Below are positions 1 to 6,920 of a DNA stretch of 64,000 nucleotides, in pieces. The translations under genes and the position numbers were made by a program. A model generated the notes under the pieces. The model was not told the origin of the DNA, did no database searches, and saw only the letters and a list, made by a program, of their open reading frames with translations. Position 1 is the first letter of the stretch. Each line of letters begins with the position of its first letter. The DNA is from Muribaculaceae bacterium (lineage in GTDB: Bacteria > Bacteroidota > Bacteroidia > Bacteroidales > Muribaculaceae): the NCBI GenBank assembly GCA_017619355.1, contig JAFZSO010000065.1:1-64000 (forward strand), in the 5' to 3' direction.

Positions 1-205
1 AAGAAAAAACATGAAAAACACCGAGGGGAACGGCGTCGCCAAGGGGGCGAGCAGCCCCCGACGAGACATGAGGCCCAATATCAGAACCCAAAAAATGTTC
101 TATTTTTCTTCTTTTTTGTTTGGAAATTAAAACAGAATCTTTGTGTGCCAGCTTCTTTGTGAGATGAATGTGGGGTAGTGGGGTGGTTGCGTGGTAGAAA
201 TAACA

Positions 206-234
206 AAGCCAGAACCGCTGGGCAGTCCTGGCTT
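206..234 (-). terminator. Probable terminator of the CoA-transferase gene
   Basis: A 7-bp stem (AAGCCAG at 206-212 with CTGGCTT at 228-234) lies just past the stop codon of the minus-strand gene. On the minus strand it is followed by a U-rich stretch (TTTGTTATTTCT). The remainder of 1-258 shows no gene I can support; a 39-codon ORF starting at 11 has no recognisable features. Confidence 0.5.
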
Positions 235-258
235 GTATGATGGGTTGGCAAATAGCCT

Positions 259-1755
259 TTATTTTGCTGCTTTCGAGAAGTCGGCCTTGCGCATGTCGCC
301 TTCCTTGGCGAGGGCACTGTGGAATGCAAGTGCAATGTCGGGATCCTGGAGGATGTGTCCACCCTTGGCCATCTTCAGGTATTCACGCAACAGCGGACGA
401 TAGACGGGATGTGCGGCGTTCTCGATAATCTCGTGAGCGCATTGGATGGGGTCCTTGAAGCGCAGGTCAGCCACGCCTTGGTCGGTCACAATCACATCTA
501 CCGAGTGAACGGTATGGTCCACATGGGTCACGAGGGGCACGATGGTGCTGATGCAGTCGTCCTTCTTGATTGAGGGGCACAGGAAGATGCTGGTGTAGGC
601 GTTGCGGGTGAAGTCGCCGCTGCCGCCTATGCCGTTCATCAGTCGGGTGCCGCTCACGTGGCTCGAGTTGATGTTGCCGTAGATGTCGGCCTCGATGGCG
701 GTATTCATCGAGATAACGCCTATGCGGCGCACCACCTCGGGATTATTAGAAATCTCGCACGGACGCATCACCACCTTGTCATGGAGTTCGGGTTTGGAGA
801 AGAACTCGGCCATGGCGCTGCCCGAGAAGGTGAGCGAGCAGGTGCTGGCGAACTTGCAGTGTCCGCTCTCAAGCAGTTTGAGCACGCTGTCTTGCACCAC
901 CTCGGTATACATCTCGAAGGGAGGAATCTCGTGGCTGTTCTCGAGTGCGTCGAGCACGGCGTTGGCAATGTTGCCCACACCACTCTGGATGGGGAGGAAC
1001 GACTTGGGAATGCGTCCCTGCTTCATCTCGTTCACGAGGAATGCGCACACGTTTTCGCCAATCTTGCGGGTCACATCATCAACGGGTGTGAAGGGCGATT
1101 CCTTGCCAATCGGGGCCGAACACTTCACCACGCAGAGCACCTTCTTGGGATCGACGTGGGCGTAGGGCGAGCCGGCGCGGTCGCTTGCCTTGTAAATGGG
1201 AATCTCGCGGCGTGCGGGGGGATCGGCAGGGATATAGATGTCGTGGAGGCCGTAGAGGCTTTCGGGAAGTTGGTCATTGATCTCAATAATCACCTTGTCG
1301 GCCACTTTGAGCCAGGTGGGTGCGCTACCCACGCCAGGACCGAGCACGATGTCACCGTCGTCGGTGATGCTCTGGGCCTCGATGATGGCCACATCCATCT
1401 TGCCGTAGAAACCATAGCGGAATTCCTGCGACATCTCGCTCAAGTGACGGTCGTTGTAGTGAATCTCACCGCTATTGATGCCTTTGCGCATGTCGCCGAG
1501 CGACTGATAAGGCGCACGGAAGTTGAGTGCATGGGCGCGGGTCAACTCGCCGTCGATCTGGTCGTTGGTCGACGCACCGCTGAAGATGTTAACTTTGAAT
1601 TCACGACCGGCCTCGTGCTCGCGCACAGCCTTGGCGGCAATGGCAGGGGGCACCACTTTGGGGCAGCCCGGACTCGTGAAACCAGAAACGCCGATGGTCA
1701 TTCCATTCTGGATATATTCGGCGGCTTCCTCGGGAGAAAAAACAGGATAAATCAT
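259..1755 (-). CDS. Acetyl-CoA hydrolase / succinyl-CoA:acetate CoA-transferase family
   Basis: The 498-residue product matches the usual length of the acetyl-CoA hydrolase/transferase family (AarC/Ach1-like). These cytoplasmic enzymes move CoA between acyl-CoA and acetate, linking acetate or succinate metabolism to acyl-CoA pools. Visible family blocks are a glycine-rich N-terminal segment (GMTIGVSGFTSPGCPK), the QSGVGNIANAVL block in the middle, and MYTEVVQD, whose Glu is the likely CoA-ester-forming residue. The start is set at the ATG at 1755 because the upstream extension lies over the promoter and would add 19 unrelated residues. The gene is monocistronic, divergent from the radical SAM gene. 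Whether it prefers succinyl-CoA, propionyl-CoA or water as partner cannot be read from the sequence. Confidence 0.92.
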   Translation of the reverse strand: MIYPVFSPEEAAEYIQNGMTIGVSGFTSPGCPKVVPPAIAAKAVREHEAGREFKVNIFSGASTNDQIDGELTRAHALNFRAPYQSLGDMRKGINSGEIHYNDRHLSEMSQEFRYGFYGKMDVAIIEAQSITDDGDIVLGPGVGSAPTWLKVADKVIIEINDQLPESLYGLHDIYIPADPPARREIPIYKASDRAGSPYAHVDPKKVLCVVKCSAPIGKESPFTPVDDVTRKIGENVCAFLVNEMKQGRIPKSFLPIQSGVGNIANAVLDALENSHEIPPFEMYTEVVQDSVLKLLESGHCKFASTCSLTFSGSAMAEFFSKPELHDKVVMRPCEISNNPEVVRRIGVISMNTAIEADIYGNINSSHVSGTRLMNGIGGSGDFTRNAYTSIFLCPSIKKDDCISTIVPLVTHVDHTVHSVDVIVTDQGVADLRFKDPIQCAHEIIENAAHPVYRPLLREYLKMAKGGHILQDPDIALAFHSALAKEGDMRKADFSKAAK

Positions 1756-1809
1756 TACAAAATCAAGTTTTATAAGTTGTTTTACTGTGTTGTCGTGAAA
1801 AATCGAATA

Positions 1810-1837
1810 CAAAATTACTCATTTTAGGTGAAATCAA
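1810..1837 (-). promoter_or_regulatory. Bacteroidota-type promoter for the CoA-transferase gene
   Basis: On the minus strand a -7 element TAATTTTG (1810-1817) matches the TAnnTTTG consensus. A TTG at 1835-1837 sits 17 nt upstream, slightly short of the usual 19-20. Confidence 0.5.
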
Positions 1838-1962
1838 AAAATTATTTCAGCAAGAACTCGACTGGTGGGGGCAGATGTGGGAAAAAACGAGAAAAAACGC
1901 CTAAAAAGAGGTTAAAAAAACCGCATGTGGGCAAAAATGGTTTTTTTTACAATAATATTTTG

Positions 1963-1970
1963 TAACTTTG
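1963..1970 (+). promoter_or_regulatory. -7 element for the radical SAM gene
   Basis: TAACTTTG at 1963-1970 matches TAnnTTTG, about 55 nt ahead of the ATG at 2026. No TTG at the right distance was seen; a T-tract lies there instead. Confidence 0.5.
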
Positions 1971-2025
1971 CAAAATTAAAATGCTATGCTCTGCTTTAGC
2001 ATAGCGTGCAGGCACAAGAAACTAT

Positions 2026-3033
2026 ATGAAAAATATCATACAAGGCAGCTTGATTACGACTTTTCGCTGTAACGCGAAATGCAACATGTGCAACATCTGG
2101 CAGCATCAGACTCATCCGCAGGAAGAGATTGATGCGAGCTACTATGAGAAGTTGCCCGACGGGCTGCGCATCAACATCACTGGTGGCGAGGCTACCATCA
2201 GGAAGGATATAGACAAGATTTTTGAGATTCTGTATCCTAAGTCGGTGTTGCTGGAACTGAGCACTAACGGCTATCATACTGAGAAAATTGTGGAACTTGC
2301 CAACAAGTATCCCAAGATTCTCATCAGGGTGAGCGTGGAGGGTCTCCCGCAAATCAATGACTCGAAACGCGGTCTGCCCAACGGTTTTGACCACGCCTTG
2401 CGCACCATGCTCGAACTGAAGAAGACCAAGTGCAAGAACATTGGTTTCTCGGTGGTGATTTCGCCCGACAACTACAAGGATTTGCTCTCGCTCTACGAAC
2501 TGTGCGTGGCACTCGATGTGGAATTGGGCAACTCGGCGGTGCACAACTCATGGTATTTTCATAAGGAAGACAACCAGATCGTGAGCGAGGACGCCCTGCG
2601 TCAGCACGAACTCTTCGTGAAAGCCCTGCTCACTTCCAAGCGCCGTCACTTCAAGGATCGCCTGAAGGACTACGGTCGTGCCTACTTCAACCGCTCCATC
2701 CACCGCCGCCTGCGTGGCGACGATGCCGGTTATCGCCCTGCCTGCGGCGCTCTCTCCGATTTCTTCTTCATCGACCCGTGGGGCAATGTCTCGCCCTGCA
2801 ACGGTAGCAAGGAAGAGTGGATTATTGGCAACATCAAGGAGCAGTCGTTCGACGAAATCATGAACAGCGACAAGGCCAAGGAGGCGATGGAAAAGGTGAA
2901 GCAGTGTGACCGCAACTGTGCCTTCATCGTCACCGAGCGTCACGACATGAAACGCCGTCCCTGGGTGCCCATCAAGTGGATTCTGAAGAACAAGTGGCGC
3001 ATTTGGCGCGGCAAGGATTTGTGCTGGGATTAA
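2026..3033 (+). CDS. Radical SAM protein with SPASM-like C-terminus
   Basis: The 335-residue protein has the radical SAM 4Fe-4S motif CxxxCxxC at residues 15-22 (CNAKCNMC), followed by the NITGGEATIR segment that matches the SAM-binding GGE motif. The C-terminal third holds further cysteines (CGALSDFFFIDPWG, SPCNG, CDRNC), the pattern of a SPASM or twitch auxiliary-cluster domain. Such enzymes use a 5'-deoxyadenosyl radical for peptide or small-molecule modification; the substrate here is unknown. A GT4 glycosyltransferase follows 87 bp downstream on the same strand, so the two may act together in making a glycan or modified product, but no peptide precursor gene is visible nearby. The start at 2026 is the first ATG after the -7 element. 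Confidence 0.88.
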   Translation: MKNIIQGSLITTFRCNAKCNMCNIWQHQTHPQEEIDASYYEKLPDGLRINITGGEATIRKDIDKIFEILYPKSVLLELSTNGYHTEKIVELANKYPKILIRVSVEGLPQINDSKRGLPNGFDHALRTMLELKKTKCKNIGFSVVISPDNYKDLLSLYELCVALDVELGNSAVHNSWYFHKEDNQIVSEDALRQHELFVKALLTSKRRHFKDRLKDYGRAYFNRSIHRRLRGDDAGYRPACGALSDFFFIDPWGNVSPCNGSKEEWIIGNIKEQSFDEIMNSDKAKEAMEKVKQCDRNCAFIVTERHDMKRRPWVPIKWILKNKWRIWRGKDLCWD

Positions 3034-3100
3034 TCCCCAATTTCCCAATTTTCCCGCTTTTCCCACTTGTTTCATTTTTCCCATTTTTTCTGTTTTTCCT
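3034..3100. repeat. Pyrimidine-rich TTTCCCAATTTTCCC tract
   Basis: The spacer between the radical SAM and glycosyltransferase genes is made of irregular repeats of TTTTCCC/TTTCCCAA units, almost entirely T and C on the plus strand. A similar tract in reverse orientation (GGGAA-rich) lies at about 33714-33755. Confidence 0.6.
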
Positions 3101-3120
3101 AGTGTGATATTCATTGCCCG

Positions 3121-4206
3121 ATGAAGACGATAGCTGTGATAGGAACTCGAGGCTTTCCTGGCATTCAGGGAGGCGTTGAGATGCACTGTGAGAACATCTA
3201 TCCCTTCTTCTCCAGCGATGTTCGGCTGCGCGTCTATCGTCGCAAACCCTATCTCACCGAATACTCTGATAAGCAGTACCCTAACATTGAATTCATCGAC
3301 CTGCCATCGACCCGCATCAAGGGCCTCGAGGCTGTGTTGCACACTTTCCTGTGCGTGATGCACATCCTGTTTCACCGCAAGCCCCAGGCAGTGCATGTGC
3401 ACAACATAGGCCCCGGCATGTTCATTCCCCTGTTGAGGCTCATGGGTCGCAAGGTGGTGATGACCTATCACAGTGCCAACTACGAGCACGCCAAGTGGGG
3501 AACCCTGGCACGGTTGCTGTTGCGGCTGTGCGAGAGCATCTCGCTGCGGTGGAGCCACCGCATCATCTTCGTGAACAAGTTCCAGATGCAGAAGTACAGC
3601 ACCCGTGTGCAGAAGAAGAGCGTCTATATTCCCAACGGCATCCATCGCGTGACGCGCACCGAGTCGGTCACTTTCCTTGAGCAGCAGGGCATAGAGCGAG
3701 GTGAGTACCTGTTAGGTGTGGGCCGCCTCACTCCTGAGAAAGGTTTTGAATATCTGGTGCAGGCCGCATCAAACTTGCCCGAAGTGAAGCAGGTGGTGAT
3801 AGCCGGCAGTAGCGACCACGACACCTCCTATCTGGAGCAACTCAAGGAACTGGATGTGGCGCATAAGGTGATATTCACGGGTTACACTACTGGCGAGGAC
3901 TTGCGCCAGCTCTACAGCCATGCCCGCATGTTTGTGCTCTCGTCGGTGGTCGAAGGTTTCCCGCTGGTGCTGCTCGAGGCCATGAGCTACGGCTTGCCGC
4001 TGGTGGTGAGCGACATTCCTGCATCGCACCTCGTGGAACTGCCTCACGACCGCTACTTCGACTGCCGCAATGCCCAGTCGCTGGCAAGAGTCGTCAGGGC
4101 GCACCTGACCACCAGTGAAAAACAGCACGACTACGAACTAGCCGAGTATGAATGGCCCCTCATCGCCCACCGCACCCAGTCGGTGTTCTCACAACTCTTG
4201 AGCTAA
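3121..4206 (+). CDS. Glycosyltransferase family 4 (DUF1972-type N-terminus)
   Basis: The 361-residue protein has two Rossmann-like halves of the GT-B fold. The N-terminus IGTRGFPGIQGGVE is the signature of DUF1972-type rhamnosyl/glucosyl transferases that work on surface polysaccharides. The C-terminal half carries GVGRLTPEKGFEYLV and the GT4 E-x7-E loop (EGFPLVLLEAMSYG), which binds the nucleotide-sugar donor. It is expected at the cytoplasmic face of the inner membrane. The donor and acceptor cannot be read from the sequence. The C-terminal codon AGC and the TAA stop coincide with the beginning of an AGCTAACAAG-type repeat tract, so the 3' end of the gene grades into the repeat. Confidence 0.9.
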   Translation: MKTIAVIGTRGFPGIQGGVEMHCENIYPFFSSDVRLRVYRRKPYLTEYSDKQYPNIEFIDLPSTRIKGLEAVLHTFLCVMHILFHRKPQAVHVHNIGPGMFIPLLRLMGRKVVMTYHSANYEHAKWGTLARLLLRLCESISLRWSHRIIFVNKFQMQKYSTRVQKKSVYIPNGIHRVTRTESVTFLEQQGIERGEYLLGVGRLTPEKGFEYLVQAASNLPEVKQVVIAGSSDHDTSYLEQLKELDVAHKVIFTGYTTGEDLRQLYSHARMFVLSSVVEGFPLVLLEAMSYGLPLVVSDIPASHLVELPHDRYFDCRNAQSLARVVRAHLTTSEKQHDYELAEYEWPLIAHRTQSVFSQLLS

Positions 4207-4335
4207 CAAGTAAACAAAGCTAACAGGCTAACAAGCAAACGAGCAAACAAGCACGCACTAGTTAGCTTGTCTCCTCGTCTCCTTGTTTACTTGTCAGCTC
4301 GTCAGCTTGTCTCCTTGTCAGCTTGTCAGCTTGTT
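4201..4335. repeat. AGCTAACAAG/AGCTTGTC repeat tract between convergent genes
   Basis: The left part (4201-4252) is built of AGCTAACAAG-like units and the right part (4261-4335) of the complementary CTTGTCAGCTCGTC-like units. ACAAGTAAACAA at 4206-4217 has an exact 12-bp inverted copy at 4283-4294, so the transcript from either side could form a long hairpin. The tract supplies the stop of the glycosyltransferase gene and the last codons and TGA of mutY. Related tracts occur at 31404-31437, 34037-34062, 42302-42320 and 45276-45325. Confidence 0.8.
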
Positions 4336-5343
4336 GAGGAGGCGTTCCACCAGGCGGGGCAGGGCGTAGCGGTCGAGCTGGTTTTCGGGAATCCAGATGT
4401 AGCCATCGGGCAATGTGGGCTTGACGGAGGTGTCGAGCAGGTAGAAGTCGGCATAGATGATGCGATGGGTGAGCACATGCTTCACACCCTGGGCAAGCAA
4501 GGTGAGTTGCCCGTTCCTGGTCAGCACGGGCAAAACAATAGTTCCTTCCTTTTCACCCTCGATAAGTGGTGGTTGCCACAGTCCTTGCCAGATGTCACCG
4601 GCAGGGCGGCGCATGATGGCGGTCTCGCCCTGACACCTTATATATATAAATGTGAAGTGGCGGGTTGCCATTTTCACAGTCTTTTCCTTGACGGGCAGCA
4701 CATCAGTGCGGTGGGTGTGCAGGGCGTCACAGCCCTCAGCAAGCGGACACTCGGAGCATCGTGGCGAAGTGGGAGTGCACAGGGTGGCGCCAAAGTCCAT
4801 CATCGCCTGGTTGAAGTCGGCGGCACGGCTTGGCGGCAGCAGTTGCTGAGCCAGCGCGGTAAACTCCTTCTTGGCCGCCGTGGTGTTGATGGGCGTAGTG
4901 ATGCCGTAGTAGCGCGCCAGCACCCGATAGGCATTGCCGTCGATGGCGGCATAGGGCAGACCGAAGGCAAACGAGGCGATGGCGGCCGCAGTGTAGTCGC
5001 CCACGCCCTTGAGCTGGCGAATTTCCTCATAGCTGGTTGGGAAACCGCCCATTGCCACAATCTGCTTGGCGGCGGCATGCAGGTTGCGGGCGCGGCTGTA
5101 GTAACCCAGTCCCTGCCACAGGCGCAGCACCTCGTCTTCACTGGCGGCGGCCAGGCTCTTGACGGTAGGGAAACGCTCCATGAACCGCTCCCAGTATTGC
5201 GTACCCTGGGCAATGCGCGTCTGCTGCAGGATGACCTCGCTGAGCCAGATGGGGTAGGGGTCAGAGGTGTGCCGCCACGGCAAGTCGCGTCCATTGCGGG
5301 CATACCAGTCAAGCAGTGCCGATGTGAAAGTGTCGCCAGTCAT
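4318..5343 (-). CDS. mutY: A/G-specific adenine DNA glycosylase MutY
   Basis: This 341-residue base-excision repair enzyme removes A mispaired with 8-oxoG or G. Numbered from the ATG at 5343, the catalytic Glu is E36 in SEVILQQT, the helix-hairpin-helix is at 111-120 (LKGVGDYTAA), and the catalytic Asp is D135 in AIDGNAYR. The 4Fe-4S ligands are C189, C196, C199 and C205 (C-x6-C-x2-C-x5-C). A C-terminal NUDIX-like 8-oxoG recognition domain follows from about residue 225. The longer frame to 5385 was rejected because it crosses the -7 element. The last codons (L-T-S-stop) lie inside the CAAGCTGACAAGCTGA repeat tract, so the extreme C-terminus and stop are repeat-derived. Confidence 0.96.
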   Translation of the reverse strand: MTGDTFTSALLDWYARNGRDLPWRHTSDPYPIWLSEVILQQTRIAQGTQYWERFMERFPTVKSLAAASEDEVLRLWQGLGYYSRARNLHAAAKQIVAMGGFPTSYEEIRQLKGVGDYTAAAIASFAFGLPYAAIDGNAYRVLARYYGITTPINTTAAKKEFTALAQQLLPPSRAADFNQAMMDFGATLCTPTSPRCSECPLAEGCDALHTHRTDVLPVKEKTVKMATRHFTFIYIRCQGETAIMRRPAGDIWQGLWQPPLIEGEKEGTIVLPVLTRNGQLTLLAQGVKHVLTHRIIYADFYLLDTSVKPTLPDGYIWIPENQLDRYALPRLVERLLNKLTS

Positions 5344-5361
5344 GAAAAATCTACTTTTGTG

Positions 5362-5369
5362 CAAAGTTA
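5362..5369 (-). promoter_or_regulatory. -7 element for mutY
   Basis: TAACTTTG on the minus strand, 19 nt upstream of the mutY ATG at 5343. No TTTG is visible at -33. Confidence 0.5.
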
Positions 5370-5390
5370 GTGATTTGTGCCACATGTTTC

Positions 5391-5421
5391 TTGTCTAAAA
5401 CCAAAATAATGGTTATTTTTG
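5391..5421 (+). promoter_or_regulatory. Promoter for the Xaa-Pro aminopeptidase gene
   Basis: TTG at 5391-5393 and TATTTTTG at 5414-5421 are separated by 20 nt, the Bacteroidota -33/-7 arrangement. The start codon is at 5450. Confidence 0.65.
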
Positions 5422-5449
5422 TGCAAACTAAAGAAAATACTGAAAAACT

Positions 5450-6850
5450 ATGTTTAGCAAAGAAACTTATGTGAATCGCCGTGCCGAACTCAAGCGGCTG
5501 GTGAAAAATGGCATGATTCTGCTGTTTGGCAACAACGAATCACCGTGTAATTACCCCAATAATGGATATGCTCCATTCCGTCAGGATTCCTCATTTCTCT
5601 ACTACTTCGGTCTGAACCGTGACGGCCTTGTGGGCGTGATTGACATTGATAAGAACAAGGAATACCTCATAGGCGATGACATCGACATCGAGGATATCGT
5701 GTGGTATGGCTCGGTCGACAGCGTGGCCGATATGGCGGCGAGTGTGGGCGTGGCCAACACTGCCCCGATGGCAAAACTGAAAGAGTTGTGCGACAAGGCT
5801 ATAGGCAAACGCCGCATACATTTCCTGCCTCCCTACCGCTTCGACACCAAAATTCAGATTATGGACCTGCTGGGCATTCACCCGTCGCAGCAAAAGACGC
5901 TTGCCTCGCTCGACCTTATCAATGCTGTGGTGGCTATGCGCTCGGTGAAGACCGCCGAGGAGATTGTAGAGATGGAGCAGGCTGCTGCCATCGGCTACCA
6001 GATGCATACCGCCGCCATGCGCCTTGCCAAACCAGGCGTGACCGAGCAATATGTGGCTGGTCAAATCGAAGGAATTGCCCGTTCTTATGGTTCCATGGTG
6101 AGTTTCCCCATCATCTTCTCGCAGCATGGCGAGATTATGCATGGCAACCCCTCACCAGCACTACTTGAAGACGGACGACTGGTGCTGTGCGACTGTGGTG
6201 CCGAGACTATGAGCAACTACTGCAGCGACAACACCCGCACCTTCCCCATCAACGGCAAGTTCACCCAGCGCCAGCTCGACATCTACAGCATTGTGGAAGC
6301 CTGTCATGACCATGCACTCGACATCTCGAAACCTGGTGTGAAATACTTCGATGTGCACATGAGTGTGTGCCGCCTCATGACCGAGCGGCTCAAGGAACTG
6401 GGTCTGATGAAGGGCGATGTTGATGAGGCTGTGGCTGCTGGTGCGCATGCCATGTTCCTGCCTCACGGCTTGGGTCACATGATGGGCATGGATGTGCACG
6501 ACATGGAAGGTCTGGGTCAGATTTATGTGGGCTTTGACGACGAGACCCGCCCCAATCTGGAACAGTTCGGCACCAATGCCCTGCGCATGGGTCGCCGTCT
6601 GCAGGAAGGCTTTGTGGTGACCGACGAGCCGGGCATTTACTTCATACCCGCCCTTATCGACGACTGGCGTGCCAGCGGTCACTGCGCCGAGTTCCTGAAC
6701 TTCGACGAGATTGAGAAGTATAAGGACTTTGGCGGCATCCGCATCGAGGACGACATCCTTATCACCTCTGATGGTTGCCGCTTCCTGGGCAAGGACCGCA
6801 TTCCTTACCATCCCGCCGATGTTGAGGAATACATCGCCAAGAACCGCTAA
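5450..6850 (+). CDS. pepP: Xaa-Pro aminopeptidase (M24B, aminopeptidase P family)
   Basis: The 466-residue protein has an N-terminal AMP_N (creatinase-like) domain, roughly residues 1-170, including FRQDSSFLYYFGLN. The C-terminal pita-bread M24 domain follows. Metal-site landmarks are the DCGAE and NTRTFPI segments, HGLGHMMGMDVHDMEG, TDEPGIYF and the final RIEDDILIT. The enzyme cleaves the N-terminal residue from peptides with proline in position two, using two metal ions, and is expected in the cytoplasm. The N-terminus has no signal peptide. The gene stands alone with its own promoter and shares a hairpin terminator with the convergent ftsH. Confidence 0.95.
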   Translation: MFSKETYVNRRAELKRLVKNGMILLFGNNESPCNYPNNGYAPFRQDSSFLYYFGLNRDGLVGVIDIDKNKEYLIGDDIDIEDIVWYGSVDSVADMAASVGVANTAPMAKLKELCDKAIGKRRIHFLPPYRFDTKIQIMDLLGIHPSQQKTLASLDLINAVVAMRSVKTAEEIVEMEQAAAIGYQMHTAAMRLAKPGVTEQYVAGQIEGIARSYGSMVSFPIIFSQHGEIMHGNPSPALLEDGRLVLCDCGAETMSNYCSDNTRTFPINGKFTQRQLDIYSIVEACHDHALDISKPGVKYFDVHMSVCRLMTERLKELGLMKGDVDEAVAAGAHAMFLPHGLGHMMGMDVHDMEGLGQIYVGFDDETRPNLEQFGTNALRMGRRLQEGFVVTDEPGIYFIPALIDDWRASGHCAEFLNFDEIEKYKDFGGIRIEDDILITSDGCRFLGKDRIPYHPADVEEYIAKNR

Positions 6851-6874
6851 CAAGCAACTCGCACATCATAAAAG

Positions 6875-6902
6875 TGAAGGCGGCCCGTATGGGTCGCCTT
6901 CA
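6875..6902. terminator. Bidirectional terminator between pepP and ftsH
   Basis: TGAAGGCG (6875-6882) pairs with CGCCTTCA (6895-6902), with an inner CCC/GGG pairing around a GTAT loop. It lies 25 bp after the pepP stop and 18 bp from the ftsH stop, serving convergent genes. Flanking U-runs are short on both strands. Confidence 0.7.
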
Positions 6903-6920
6903 TTATGGTTTAGGGTGAGT

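Noticed and set aside
11..130. 39-codon ORF at the left edge
   Set aside because: No family features, no promoter and no conserved start signal.
2026..4206. RiPP or peptide-maturation cluster around the radical SAM gene
   Set aside because: No precursor peptide, transporter or protease is adjacent; only a glycosyltransferase follows.
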